Shown: piece after piece, positions 36,843-46,604 of the stretch
Numbering within the stretch: position 1 is the first letter of the stretch
How the letters are laid out: each line of letters starts with the position of its first letter
Assembly: GCA_022661535.1 (NCBI GenBank)
Contig: JAKULF010000017.1
Span: forward strand, 62,001-126,000
DNA from: Eutypa lata
Lineage: Eukaryota > Ascomycota > Sordariomycetes > Xylariales > Diatrypaceae
DNA: 64,000 bases
Direction of reading: 5' to 3'
The notes under the pieces: model-generated
What the model was told of the DNA's origin: nothing
Databases searched by the model: none
What the model saw: only the letters and a program-made list of their open reading frames with translations
Made by a program: the position numbers and the translations under genes

Positions 36843-38132
36843 GCGGGTAGGCGGGTAGGCAGGTAGGGAGGAGGAGAAGGAGAGGAGAGGGGAATGATTA
36901 TTGTGTAGGTTCGTTCTACTTACTTATTGGCTAACTAACTACTCGATTGGTTGGTTGGTTGGTTGGTTCAAAAAAAAAAAAAAACCCCAAAAAAAAACTA
37001 TGGCTTGGCCTGCCTTGGCTTGGCTTGGATGGAACAACAGCCGTATGAACCCTGTGTTACGTGAGAGATCATTGTGGCTTGACTGGAGGAGTAGATGGTT
37101 GTTGGTAGTATTACTACTGGATAGATTTATATAGGCATGATTAATACAATACTACGTCTGGCGCCTGTCAACGTTATCAAGTCTCAGCGGTGCGTATATG
37201 TGTGCTAGTTAACTATAGAGTCCCGTTTTGGATATATTGCAAAGGTATGTCTCGATAGGTGATGTGTGTCGTCGTATATGTAATAATTTACTTATGAGAT
37301 TCGGTCGATAAATGGAGTATTTAGGAGTAATAGGGTGGTATATAGGGGATGCATTATTGCAAGGCTTACGCAAATCACAACGAAGGTTACGTGATGTATT
37401 CGACGGTCTGCATGCATTGTAAGTTAGGAAAATCAATATGTGCGTGTATGATATGGGAATACTGCTATATATATGTGTGCTCACCCTTTTTTGCACGGGC
37501 ACCCAAGTCGGGAAAAGAGAAATGGTCGCAGGAGAGAGAGGGCGTTCGGATTTGATGTATCGATAATTATTTATTATCGACCATTTCTCCCAGTAATTTC
37601 GCTACTCAACCTAGCAACGACGGTGATCGCATATGATATATGTTATGATCTGGATGTTGAGATTTGCATTTTCAAGACAATGATAGGTTGGTTGTAAGAG
37701 AAGTCTCTATCTAGAGATGCTCGTCTAGTCTAAGTAAAGAATATCAGAACATCCCGACAACTGATGGCTGTCACGGCTCACTGCTACCAACTACATACTA
37801 AGGGTACGTATGTCATTGGTTGTTGCCATTAATGACACAGATTAGATTCATATCTTGGGAGGGAAGTGGTGTGGTGGTGGCCCTTGAGTTCTTTACCCCG
37901 TGATCTGCTTTTACCTCTGACACCCTGTATCGAAATTAGGTGCGAGGTTTTGCAGCATCAAGATGCAAACATGGCTGGCTGTGTGACCTTTGCATGGGAA
38001 GGAAGCACAAAGACCTGCCTGCATCTGTGGTGGTGCAAAGGCACAAGCGAGTAAGACGATAGATAGGGATAGCGACGCGAAGGATCCCCCCCCCCCCCAA
38101 AAAGGGGGGAAGGGGAAATTAACAAAAAATAT
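36843..38132. other. intergenic, 1.3 kb
   Basis: Contains GGTAG and GGTT repeats right after the transporter (36850-36968), an A-rich tract, and an inverted repeat with 12-bp arms at 37517-37528 and 37578-37589. Several short frames lack coding character. Confidence 0.5.
37517..37589. repeat. short inverted repeat (hairpin)
   Basis: Perfect 12-bp arms GAGAAATGGTCG and CGACCATTTCTC flank about 49 bases, and a second palindrome (TCGATAAT-ATTATCGA) lies between them. It could be a hairpin at an RNA 3' end or a scar; no function is assignable. Confidence 0.6.
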
Positions 38133-38320
38133 TGCCTGGTCCAGGATTCGAACCTGGGACTTCTTTCGCCGTTCTGTGGAGGTGGAAATATTCTCACAGG
38201 GTGTGAAGATTCACCCGGATGTCTTTGCTGTGTACATTTTTTTTTTGTACAGCCGCAGGGGGCATCGAACCCAAAGTCTTCAGTTGTTCTCTTGATGTGT
38301 TACCACTACACCAACCTGGC
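38133..38320 (-). other. tRNA-like locus: two half-like segments, possibly one tRNA with a long insert
   Basis: On the minus strand the segment beginning at 38320 looks like a tRNA 5' half: GCCAGGT acceptor arm, GTGT-AGTGGTA-ACAC D arm, and a good A box. The segment ending at 38133 looks like a 3' half: a perfect five-pair T arm (CCAGG-TTCGAAT-CCTGG), ACCAGGC acceptor, discriminator A, then a T6 run as Pol III terminator. The two acceptor strands pair at six of seven positions (A-A mismatch at the fourth). Between them lies a second B-box-like GGTTCGATGCC (about 38258-38270) with a poor stem. No T-run stops transcription before 38133. I cannot place an anticodon: the base expected to be U33 is not U. 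This is either a tRNA broken by about 115 bases, an extreme intron, or two decayed tRNA genes. Confidence 0.4.
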
Positions 38321-38479
38321 TTTAATTGTTGGAAGGGTGGTTTCTTATTATGACTTATATGATTGATTGATTGATTGACCTAGCAACGTAGTAACCGCTG
38401 AGTAGGTACATATATACTTCGTACGTATATGTATCATTTTGTCAGTCGAGGGGCATAATGCTTTTCGTGGCTGCGGTAA
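38321..38479. other. short intergenic spacer
   Basis: Contains a GATT repeat (about 38362-38378) and ordinary AT-rich DNA between the tRNA-like locus and the HET pseudogene. Confidence 0.5.
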
Positions 38480-39790
38480 GGGCTCTGAGGTCATCCGTAT
38501 TGTAGACGTAGCCGGGACAACTACACTACTCTATCTATTACACTTAGTTACTATTGGGCGCAAACCACCTCTTGCTTCCAAACGACACGGTCAAATTTTG
38601 CCCAGCATTTTTGAGGATTTCAATATACCAGCTTGCGTACACTTCAGATGCAGTCGAACGTAACAGGGGTGATGAGAGTCGACTAACCATATGTGGGTTG
38701 ATTTATTGTGCATCATTCAGGGAGATATTTAGATATTTATTATAAAGATTGGCATGTCAGGTGTCCTAAGATGGGCTCCATCTATGGACAAGCGCTCCTT
38801 ACTTACACTATTAGCAACACGTTTACAAGCCGTCGACGATGGGTATCTAACTCCAAGGGGGCTCTTCACCAACAGTCGGACACACTCTAGAGTAGTATAG
38901 CCGTGGACCAATTTCGACGGTGTTTTTGAGCCTGTTCATGTTCGACGACGACTTGTTCACTCGGCGGCCGTCGTAGAAGATGCTTTGGGAATGTAACTCC
39001 GTTTTAATTGGTGAGTGTCACGGTCTTGAGACTGAATAGTGGTGGAACAATTCACATTTACGAGGCTCCTATCTCAACCGCGCAAATTTTGGTTCACCGA
39101 CGCTATGAAGCAATGGTAAAGGATGATCATAGGGTATTTAATAAGGCCCTTCACCAAGGATGATGATAGGCCCCCAGTGTTATCTAGCCTTGCCATGTAA
39201 ATTCGTTTCTTGGGATCGCCTCTCCGCCGTTATCTTACAGGATTATGGGAAACGTACTTTTTTAAGCAGCTTTTATGGCAAGCTTCAAGCCATACCGCGC
39301 AACCAGGGAGAAGGCAAAGACGTCGCCAACCGCTACTCCCCCGTTGAATCAGATGTTAGTGCGGTCTCAAAGTTTCGAAAGCGTCTGGTCCCATCTTGGT
39401 CATGGGCGTCGGTACCCTCTAGCATTTGCTGGGACTCAATCTATATAAACTCGCATAATCCGGAATATAATGGCGAAAAAGGTATGAAAACTATCTTACT
39501 AAGGCAACGAGATAAACCCCCTCGGAGTAATCTTACACGGACGACTGGTGTTAGATGTAGACGTTCTCGTTGCTACTATTATAAACAACACCGACGAGAC
39601 CTGGAAATTGCAAACGAGTTTCTTCACGGAAGTAGGGATGTATCCCGACCTCACAGACTCAGGGCACTCTGTCAGAGATACCATCTATTGTATTCTCATA
39701 TATGATTTCTGGCGACTAGCTTTCCGGAGGCAAGGCGAGGTAAACATGAATTTTTGCTGGCTACGCCTTCATAAACGACAAAACCATTGA
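38480..39790 (+). pseudogene. degraded HET-domain (heterokaryon incompatibility) gene
   Basis: Conserved HET blocks occur in the right order but in different frames with stops between them. They are: RIVDVAGTTT near 38490, then TLSYYWA (family: TLSYCWG) at 38540; MWVDLLCIIQGD at 38691-38726 (family: LWIDSLCIIQDD); DWHVRCPKMGSIY at 38747; LWECNSVL at 38983 (family: LFWEC); RLSAVILQDYG near 39210; and VPSWSWASV at about 39387 (the classic late HET motif). Frames change at least three times and stops occur at, for example, 39031 and around 39106-39140. Some coding-looking sequence continues past a frameshift near 39545 to about 39790. It belongs to a different HET subclass from the intact gene at the window's left edge. 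HET genes turn over quickly, so a dead copy is normal. Confidence 0.75.
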
Positions 39791-40942
39791 CTCAACACCT
39801 GCCTAAGTAAAACCGTCCTGGAGGCATCGAAAACCGTCAAGTTCTTGGAACAAGTACTTGGATTAGAGAATTAACGGTGGGAGGTGAAAGCAGAACACAA
39901 TAACAGCCCTATCACAGGCAGGGATTCGTCAATTGTTGATTCTTTGATAGGACGCATTTTCAATCAAGTCGATTTTGTTAGGGTATTTGAACGGTCTCCG
40001 TTCGGTTCTCGAGGTAAAATAATCATTGACTAAGTGGCATTATAATGGATGAGATAGAGTGTAGTTTATGGAGAATCGTCACCGAGTATACACGGCCTTT
40101 CCTATATTAGAGCTATAGATGGCCGAACACAATACAACGGCATTCTGTAAATATTAGCAAGGAGTTTGTAGGTTTAGAAAGGTGGGCCACTTGACAGGTG
40201 TGGTAACACAGAGGGGGTATGCTAAAAGATGTTTGTTAGTCATTACATATACGGAATGGGTTACAGATCAAGAGGTATGTGATTCCGCTATCAGTACATT
40301 CTCAAGGAGACATTCATCACATGGGCTTCGGAAATGCCAGCTAGCCGAGGCAGAACACCATATTTCAACCAAGAAACTGGAATATGAGGCCCCGACCTCG
40401 CTTGATGTTTGTCATCCACGTCAACAATGATTCGTTACATCCGCAACTAGACTGTAAAACACTTACGTAGACAGACGAGAAGTCATCCGAGCTTTTTTTT
40501 TTTTCTTTCGCCATTGGCGTGCGATGGTTGCGTAGATAGCGTAGAGAAACCCACCCGGAATCAAGGATATTCTGCAGTTACTCCCCATGCCACATACTGT
40601 GATTCGTCTCTACTTGAAACACCTTGGTTAGACGAGGCATGCTACAAAGGTCTCATCACCAGAATCGACGGACGGACCGTGTCGTCATTGATACAAACAT
40701 GAACCGGCGCCACGTAGATGATTCAGACGTTACGTAGGCTTAACCTGTGGCAAGTCTGGGTGAACGTGACCTTCCCTGGGAAATATAAAAGCCACGCAGC
40801 CTTCCCTTGCAAACTTCTCCCCATTCTTCTTCTTTTCTTCCCACAACACGACAAAGAACCAGAACCAGAACGCTACACAGACCATACATACGCAAAGCAA
40901 TTCACAGTTAACACCAAGTTTACTTACAAGAAAAACATCAAG
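39791..40942. other. intergenic, with promoter of the small-protein gene
   Basis: No gene recognised; frames at 40182 and 40514 look random. A T-tract is at 40492-40504. The last 160 bases hold a TATA box and a CT-rich then CA-rich leader for the gene at 40943. Confidence 0.5.
40784..40791 (+). promoter_or_regulatory. TATA box of the small-protein gene
   Basis: TATAAAAG in a GC-richer setting 150 nt before the ATG at 40943, followed by pyrimidine-rich sequence with CTTCTTC, the usual layout of a highly expressed or inducible fungal gene. Confidence 0.65.
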
Positions 40943-41502
40943 ATGTCTTCTCAAGGATCCCTCTTCACCAACGTTCCTGTGAGTACCCCCCATAGCTACA
41001 CCATACCTCCATTCTTCTCTCCTGGTCTGCACCAAAGATTTGTTCATCAGCTACAGAACATGACGCTCTCGACATTCCCACGGTCTTATCAGGTCATCTC
41101 AAGGGAAGCCTACTAACTGATCTGGTGTTATAGCAGGGTACCGAGGACACCTCCAAGGTCCCCACTACCCAGAAAGTCCCAGTCGGCGGCGAGGACAAGA
41201 CGCAGGAGAAGAAGACCGTTGCAGGAAACCAGGGTACCACGTAAGCAAACTCCTCGGCTTGTTTTTATTATCACTCTATTATCTTGCGTGCGTCTTCGGA
41301 CTGCCTGTTCTGTTTTGAGCCGCGGCCTCTCCCTCCTGAACCGTCACCCGGGACTCCCTGCTGTGATGATAACTCATACCAAACGAGTTGAATGGAAGCT
41401 AAGTAAAGAAACCGCAGTACTACCACCACCACCAAGGGCGACGTACCCAAGGATAAGCCCGCAAGCGACGAGGCTCAGGATGATGTGCCCACGAGCCAGT
41501 AA
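40943..41502 (+). CDS. small hydrophilic protein, 74 or 75 residues, three exons
   Basis: Exons 40943-40978, 41137-41240 and 41418-41502 give 74 residues: MSSQGSLFTNVP, then GTEDTSKVPTTQKVPVGG, a Lys/Glu/Asp-rich middle, a run of six to seven Thr, and DVPTSQ at the end. Introns are 158 and 177 nt; donors are GTGAGT and GTAAGC, and frame is kept throughout. The first acceptor is a tandem TAGCAG, so use of the upstream TAG adds one Gln (75 residues). The ATG context CAAGATGTC, the strong TATA box at 40784 and the clear leader support a real gene although it is too short for ordinary ORF calling. The protein has no hydrophobic segment or Cys and would be disordered, like small conidiation- or stress-induced proteins. 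I cannot name it. Confidence 0.65.
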
Positions 41503-42079
41503 GCATGTACTGTGCTGATCAATTCTTCACTGGTGGATATTAAGAGTGAAGAATAGCGGACCCATAGGGGTTGAGGGGAGGAAATGGAGCATATCTTCTT
41601 GGACAGGATACGGAGACAAAGCAACACTCGTTTATCATGCTATCTAGGCTCTCTAGGGCTAGGATACATGTGGCAAGTCTCTGTACTATAGAAAATGTTC
41701 TCTACAATGAGCTCTATATTAGTCATTTCATACCGGGAGCGTATGCACTCCAACTGCTCCTGTCAAAAGTATACAGCTAATTGAAGAGAACCATCACCAC
41801 ATTGCCTTTCTTATATTAAAATTGTACCATGTGACTTGCGTATAATTGAATTGTTCTTTCTGCCTTCAACAAAAACTACAAGCGGAAGTCAATACCAGCT
41901 CTGTGACTATGTATCGTAGGCAATCTAACCGACTGGCTCGAGACTGTCTTGTGGCGCGGTTGTCCCGTCCCAAACGGTATTGATATTCCTTAAGTTAATA
42001 TAGTAGGTATACCTACTCCTTGACTGCATTTCCCCTCCCTTCAAAGGACCACTTAGGAGTTATTACGCACCTTACGTTA
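41503..42079. other. intergenic, convergent 3' ends
   Basis: AT-rich DNA between two converging genes. Nothing recognised. Confidence 0.5.
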
Positions 42080-43596
42080 TCATGCGAGGTGCTTTCTGAC
42101 ATAGGCGCTCAGTTTGGGCAGTGCCTGCTCAAGCACCTCCGTCTCGCTCACATACCCGAAACGGACATAACCCATAAAATCATCTGTTACGGCGCCGCCG
42201 TTCTCGCTCCCGCTCTGGTGTCCATTCCCAAAGCAGCGCGACCCAGGCACCAACATAACCTTAGTCTCTTCGAGCAAGCCCTTACAAAACGCCACATCAT
42301 CAACCGGCCTGCGCTTCTGCTTCTCTCCCTTCTCCTCCTCCCCGTCCTCATTACCACCGCCACCACCACCACCACCACCAACGAAAAACCGGACAAAAGC
42401 CGTAGTCCCCGCCCGCGGCCTCACCCACTCGCAGACGTCGGCGTGGGCCTCGACGAACGCCGCGAGCAAGCCGAGGTTGTGGCGCGCGAGGGCCAGGTTC
42501 CGCGCCAGCAGCTGCGGGCGCACGTCGTCGCCGAGCGCGTACGCGGCGATCTGGTCGTCGACCTGCGACACGCTGATGGTGGTGTAGTCGCGGGCGGCGG
42601 CGAACTGCGCGACGAGGGACCGGTCCCGCGACGCGAGCCAGCCGATCCGGATCCCGGCTAGGGCCCACGCCTTGGACATCGAGCTCGTTACGACGGTGCG
42701 GTCGTAGTTGAGGGCGAGTGCTGATGGTGGGGGTGGGGTGGAAGTGGAAGTGGAAGTGCTGGTGGAGGTGGAGGTGCTGTGAAAGAGGGGCCGGTAGACT
42801 TCGTCCGAGAAGAGGATTATGTTGTGCTGGCGCGCTATGGATGCGATTTTGCTGAGGGTATCTCTGGGTATGATGGCGCCGGTGGGGTTGTTTGGGTTGT
42901 TGATTACGATCATCTGGGGTCTTTGTTAGAGGTAGAAAGATAGACATGTATACATATGCCATATGTAAGTACATGGTTTAAATCAAATGCTTAGAGCCGG
43001 AGAGGCTTGATACGGTGTCGTGCGAACGTATGAATGCAAGTAAGTAGGTGGTGCTCGCTTACCTTCGTGTTACTCTTGATCAGACGTTCCAGCTCCGCAA
43101 CATCAGGAACGAACCCATCTTCCGCCTTCAACTTCCACAGGGAGACCTCGGCCCCCAGGGACTCCGGGACGGAATACAGCTGCTGGTACGTCGGGTAGAC
43201 GCAGACGACGTGGTCGCCGGGGCCGACAAGCGTATACAAGACCAAATAGTTGGCGGAGATGGCGCCCTGGGCTACGATGACATCATCTGCCGTTACCGGT
43301 GGTACGAAAGAGGCTGACGACCCCTTCTTCTCCTGCCCGTAGTCATCTTCATTGTCGTCGTCATTGTAGGTCTTGGCGATGCTCCGGCGCAGCTCGTCCG
43401 AGCCCCGGATGGCGCCGTAGGTCATGACGCGGCCGAAGTCGACGGGCGGCGGGGCCAGCGTCTTCAGGCGGTTCAGGAGAACGAGCTTGTCGACCGAGAT
43501 GGAGGCGGCGCACGTCTCGGAGACGTTCAGGACGCCCGGCGTCGTCTCGTACGCATCCATCCATTGCTCGACTTCGAATGGGGGGATTTTCACCAT
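42080..43596 (-). CDS. class I/II PLP aminotransferase (ACC-synthase/VioD-like)
   Basis: Two exons, 43063-43596 and 42080-42913, 455 residues; the 149-nt intron has donor GTAAGC and acceptor CAG, phase 0. Fold-type I PLP motifs are all present: an N-terminal YGAIRGSDELRRSIA, VYPTYQQLY, INNPNNPTG (about 182-190), SDEVY with the PLP-contacting Asp at about 215, SSMSKAWALAGIRIGW with the Schiff-base Lys at about 259, and a C-terminal GYVRFGY with the carboxylate-binding Arg. The EVEQWMD start and overall pattern match fungal proteins labelled aminotransferase or capreomycidine-synthase-like; the substrate is unknown. Two low-complexity insertions are odd: a Ser-Thr repeat (about 224-238) just after the PLP Asp and a run of nine Gly (about 357-365) followed by Glu/Lys. 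Both are encoded by trinucleotide or hexanucleotide repeats and sit in loops. Confidence 0.9.
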
Positions 43597-44144
43597 CTTT
43601 GAAATGCTCTAAGGGTTTCTTTCTTTCTTTCTTTCTGTTTCTTGTTGGTGGATAGAGAAGGGAATTTACTGAGATTATAGGAATATTAGGGTGATGAACA
43701 TGTTCATATTATACCTATATGTATGTACATGTAGGTACTGGTGATATTCACATAGTGTATGACCTTCCGTGGACGACTAGCGATGTTGAACCGATGGGAG
43801 CCGAGGGTGGTAACTGCCTCATCATGCACCGAAGCCGAATTTCACTTCAGGAACTGAAGTCGGTGTTAAAGCCCCGAGGTATGTCAAAACCATGACAACA
43901 GCTTTTATGTAAGATTTTATTTATTTATAAAATATAAAGGCAAAGATTAAATAAAATAAACCAGAATATATATACTTCATCTTTTTCATAATGCACAAAG
44001 CCCTACTGAATGTAAGACAGAAGAACATTCGTCAATAAATAAAAATATGATTTGATCCAGATGGGATTTTTTTTTCTCCATTATACAACAAACTACAACA
44101 AAATGGAAAAAATGAAAGGTCAACTTGGTTGAGTTGACTTTTAC
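43597..44144. other. intergenic
   Basis: Promoter side of the aminotransferase; begins with a TTTC microsatellite (about 43616-43635). The rest is very AT-rich, with no gene. Confidence 0.5.
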
Positions 44145-44237
44145 TGAGGACGAGGCGAATCGAACGCCCAACCTTCTGGAAGCTCCAAGTTATGATAAAC
44201 GCTGGAATCAGACGCGCTACCATTGCGCTACGTCCCC
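44145..44237 (-). tRNA. tRNA-Trp (CCA) with a 21-nt intron
   Basis: Folds by eye on the minus strand. Acceptor GGGGACG pairs with CGTCCTC (one G-U) with discriminator A; D arm GCGC-AATGGTA-GCGC; T arm GGGCG-TTCGATT-CGCCT. The anticodon loop starts T-T-C-C-A-G, giving anticodon CCA (Trp). A 21-nt intron starts after position 37; its TTGGAG can pair with the anticodon loop, as usual for nuclear tRNA introns. The five-pair anticodon stem has one A-C mismatch at its loop end (31-39). A T6 run 33-38 nt downstream (44106-44111 on the plus strand) may serve as terminator. Confidence 0.85.
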
Positions 44238-45001
44238 ATTTGTTGAAAATTTTGAGGTAATTAATATTTATAAGACCTTCTAGGGAGTTGGTTAGCTTTG
44301 ATGGTTGATTAGGCTATGTTGGTCGGGTATGTGCCTATATTAGGTAATTCTTGTTAGCTTGGTGATTGATACCTACCCGACCTACCTAGCTACCTACCTA
44401 GCTTAAGTGCAGCGATCTGGTTTTTACGAACTTAGGCCTTTAATTAGCAAAATGGTTAGTGATTTGAGAAATTTCTTCTATTGATTTTAAGGATGCATCC
44501 AATTAGATTTTGTAAAAGGATTGATTAATGATGGTTTATTAGCTTTGATTGGTTAATGGGTGGTTAATGGATAAAGTGTTTCACCTGGGTTATGTGCAAA
44601 TCAATAGCTTGTTTATTAGCATAGCCACCTAAATAAAGTGTATGGGGAAGTTAACAATTTGCAACTTAATGACCATTTTGCTAGTTAAAGACCTAGATTT
44701 GTAAGAACCGGATCGTTGCACTTAAGCTAGGTGGGTATTGCATAGCTTCAAAGAGGAACTCATTATACGTTCTTATTTGATTGTAATTGACACCACTGGT
44801 TATAGCAAATCTGTCAATTAAGCCACGTCGCATCCACATAGGGGTTAGTAGATATGGGCTATATGAGCAGCCCCTGTGTAGAAATGGCATTCTACCTACG
44901 AACTTAGTTGCATTCATTCATCTGACAAGACGAAGCATCGAACATATCTTAAAACCATGTTTCATTCGTTTAATGAGTCCAGTCCATATTCAATGGAAAT
45001 T
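44238..45001. other. intergenic
   Basis: AT-rich, with repeated short GATTGATT/GGTTAATGG words at 44290-44580 and TACCTACC runs at about 44370-44400. No gene found. Confidence 0.5.
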
Positions 45002-45484
45002 TTAGAAGCTATAATCCAACACGGTAGCCTTCTCGATGATGGGCGAGGCACCCTTCACGAAGGCCTGGTGGGCTTCGTCCTTCGCCACGTAGAAATCCCT
45101 ATCTTCTAGACTTTCGAACACGACAACGAACCCGTACTGCATCCCGTTCTGTCCGCAGTGTGAGCAGATTCGGTAGGTAACCTAGGCATGTAGACAGTTG
45201 CAAAGCTACATTCTTGGGATCTCTTACCTGTAGGCCCTCGGGCGAGTTGTCTTTACCCCCGGTGAAGGACTTGATGTATGGCTTCTGCGAGGTCGGGTGG
45301 ATGCATGCGTCCTTTAGCCCTAGCATGCTCGCGACTGCCTTTTTTCCCAGTCGAGTGATGGTTAACAGGTATGTAGTCTGAGTGATTAGGTAGCAGGGAA
45401 TGCTGAGGCTCGACTTACATTTTGGACAGCTTCTGGGCTTGCGTCGGCCTTGAACTGGAAGAGGACGATGTGTTGGACAGCCAT
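45002..45484 (-). CDS. Dabb-domain (stress-responsive A/B barrel) protein
   Basis: Three exons on the minus strand (45419-45484, 45228-45338, 45002-45148) give 107 residues, the normal size for a one-domain Dabb protein. The start MAVQHIVLFQFKADASPEAV is typical: first beta strand with HIVLF, then a helix. The middle exon holds LKDACIHPTSQKPYIKSFTGG, and the last exon holds YGFVVVFESLEDRDFYVAKDEAHQAF, the strand and Y-x2-D/E-x-H motif of the barrel. Introns are 80 and 79 nt; the first uses an AAG acceptor, the only one that keeps frame, and the second is a clear GTAAGA...CAG. Dabb proteins form dimeric alpha+beta barrels; some are enzymes in polyketide or terpene pathways, others stress proteins. 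With no cluster around it, the role here is unknown. Confidence 0.88.
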
Positions 45485-46604
45485 GATTTCGGAGGACTTG
45501 GTAGAGATGTGTCTTTTGTTGGGAGGGTGGAAGTGTCAAGAAGAAGAAAAAGAAGTGAATTGACTCGAAGAGGATTTGGCGATGTAATGAACTACTCAAC
45601 TAGATAGTGATTGAAGTTGAAAAGAAAGCAAGATACGACGGAATGACCGGGCGAGACTGTACATGCGATATCCGGAACATCGGTGTTAGGAATTGAGGTT
45701 ATCCCTCCTTCCTGGGGGTTATACATACTTCAAGACGTACGAGCCAATCACGTAACGGTGTTGGTTGAACAACCCTCAACCTCCGCACCTCGCACTTCAC
45801 AACACGTGACATCAAATGTCATATCTACACATATGTATGTAAGTAGATATATGTATCTAATTCCTTCTATTACTTAAAACATGCTTATTAGTTAAGTATG
45901 TAGGTACACCTTGACGACTGTGACAAACAACCTCCTCCACCTCCACTTCTTCATCTGCGGCTATCATACACCTGCGTGGTGACAGAGTATGATTAGACCC
46001 ACATATCGTTACTACTACTACGAAGGTAGCGGTCAAAAGTTAGAGGACTCAGATACTTTGCCTACAGTAAGCTCATGTATCAGCTTGCACGGTATACAAG
46101 AAGCTTAGGTAGTTAAGTGCCCTAGCATCACTAAAGATATTGACCGTTTAGCTTATCTTCACCCTATGTAACCTTGTATCATAGGTGCTTTTTGGTGGAT
46201 TATCCGCTAATCGATGTTATCAACAAAGTACACAGTTTATTTTGACTCATTTGCACTAGGGCCGGATTGTTGATGAGTCCTCTGACTTTTGACCGTTACC
46301 TTCGTATACTTAGGGGTATTAGGGGTGCCCATGATACTTCGTAGGCCAGTGGTATTTCAAGATGATGAACTTTCGATATCTCGTGGGAATGCTCTTCTCT
46401 GTTGATACATGTATAAAAATTATGTGATAGATATAGTAGTAATATACAATATCTGTATGTACTCATATAATACATATGCGCATCCGGCTTCGGGGTCTAC
46501 CTACATATGTACCTACATACACAGTGTATGGACATGCACATGCGTGTGTATATTCACTACCTCGGCCCCTTTACCTTTCGTACTTCGGTAACGTATCTAG
46601 TCAA
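45485..46604. other. intergenic holding a MITE-like element
   Basis: The promoter of the Dabb gene is at its left end; the 284-bp inverted-repeat element lies at 46021-46304 (separate entry). The remainder is AT-rich with no gene. Confidence 0.55.
46021..46304. mobile_element. MITE-like element, 284 bp, 31-bp terminal inverted repeats, TA duplication
   Basis: The left end CGAAGGTAGCGGTCAAAAGT (continuing TAGAGGACTCA) matches the inverted right end at 46274-46304 at 29 of 31 positions; both differences are transitions. The element is flanked on both sides by TA (46019-46020 and 46305-46306), the target duplication of Tc1/mariner/pogo-type transposons. The interior has no ORF, so it would be a non-autonomous element moved by a transposase elsewhere. 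Confidence 0.75.
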
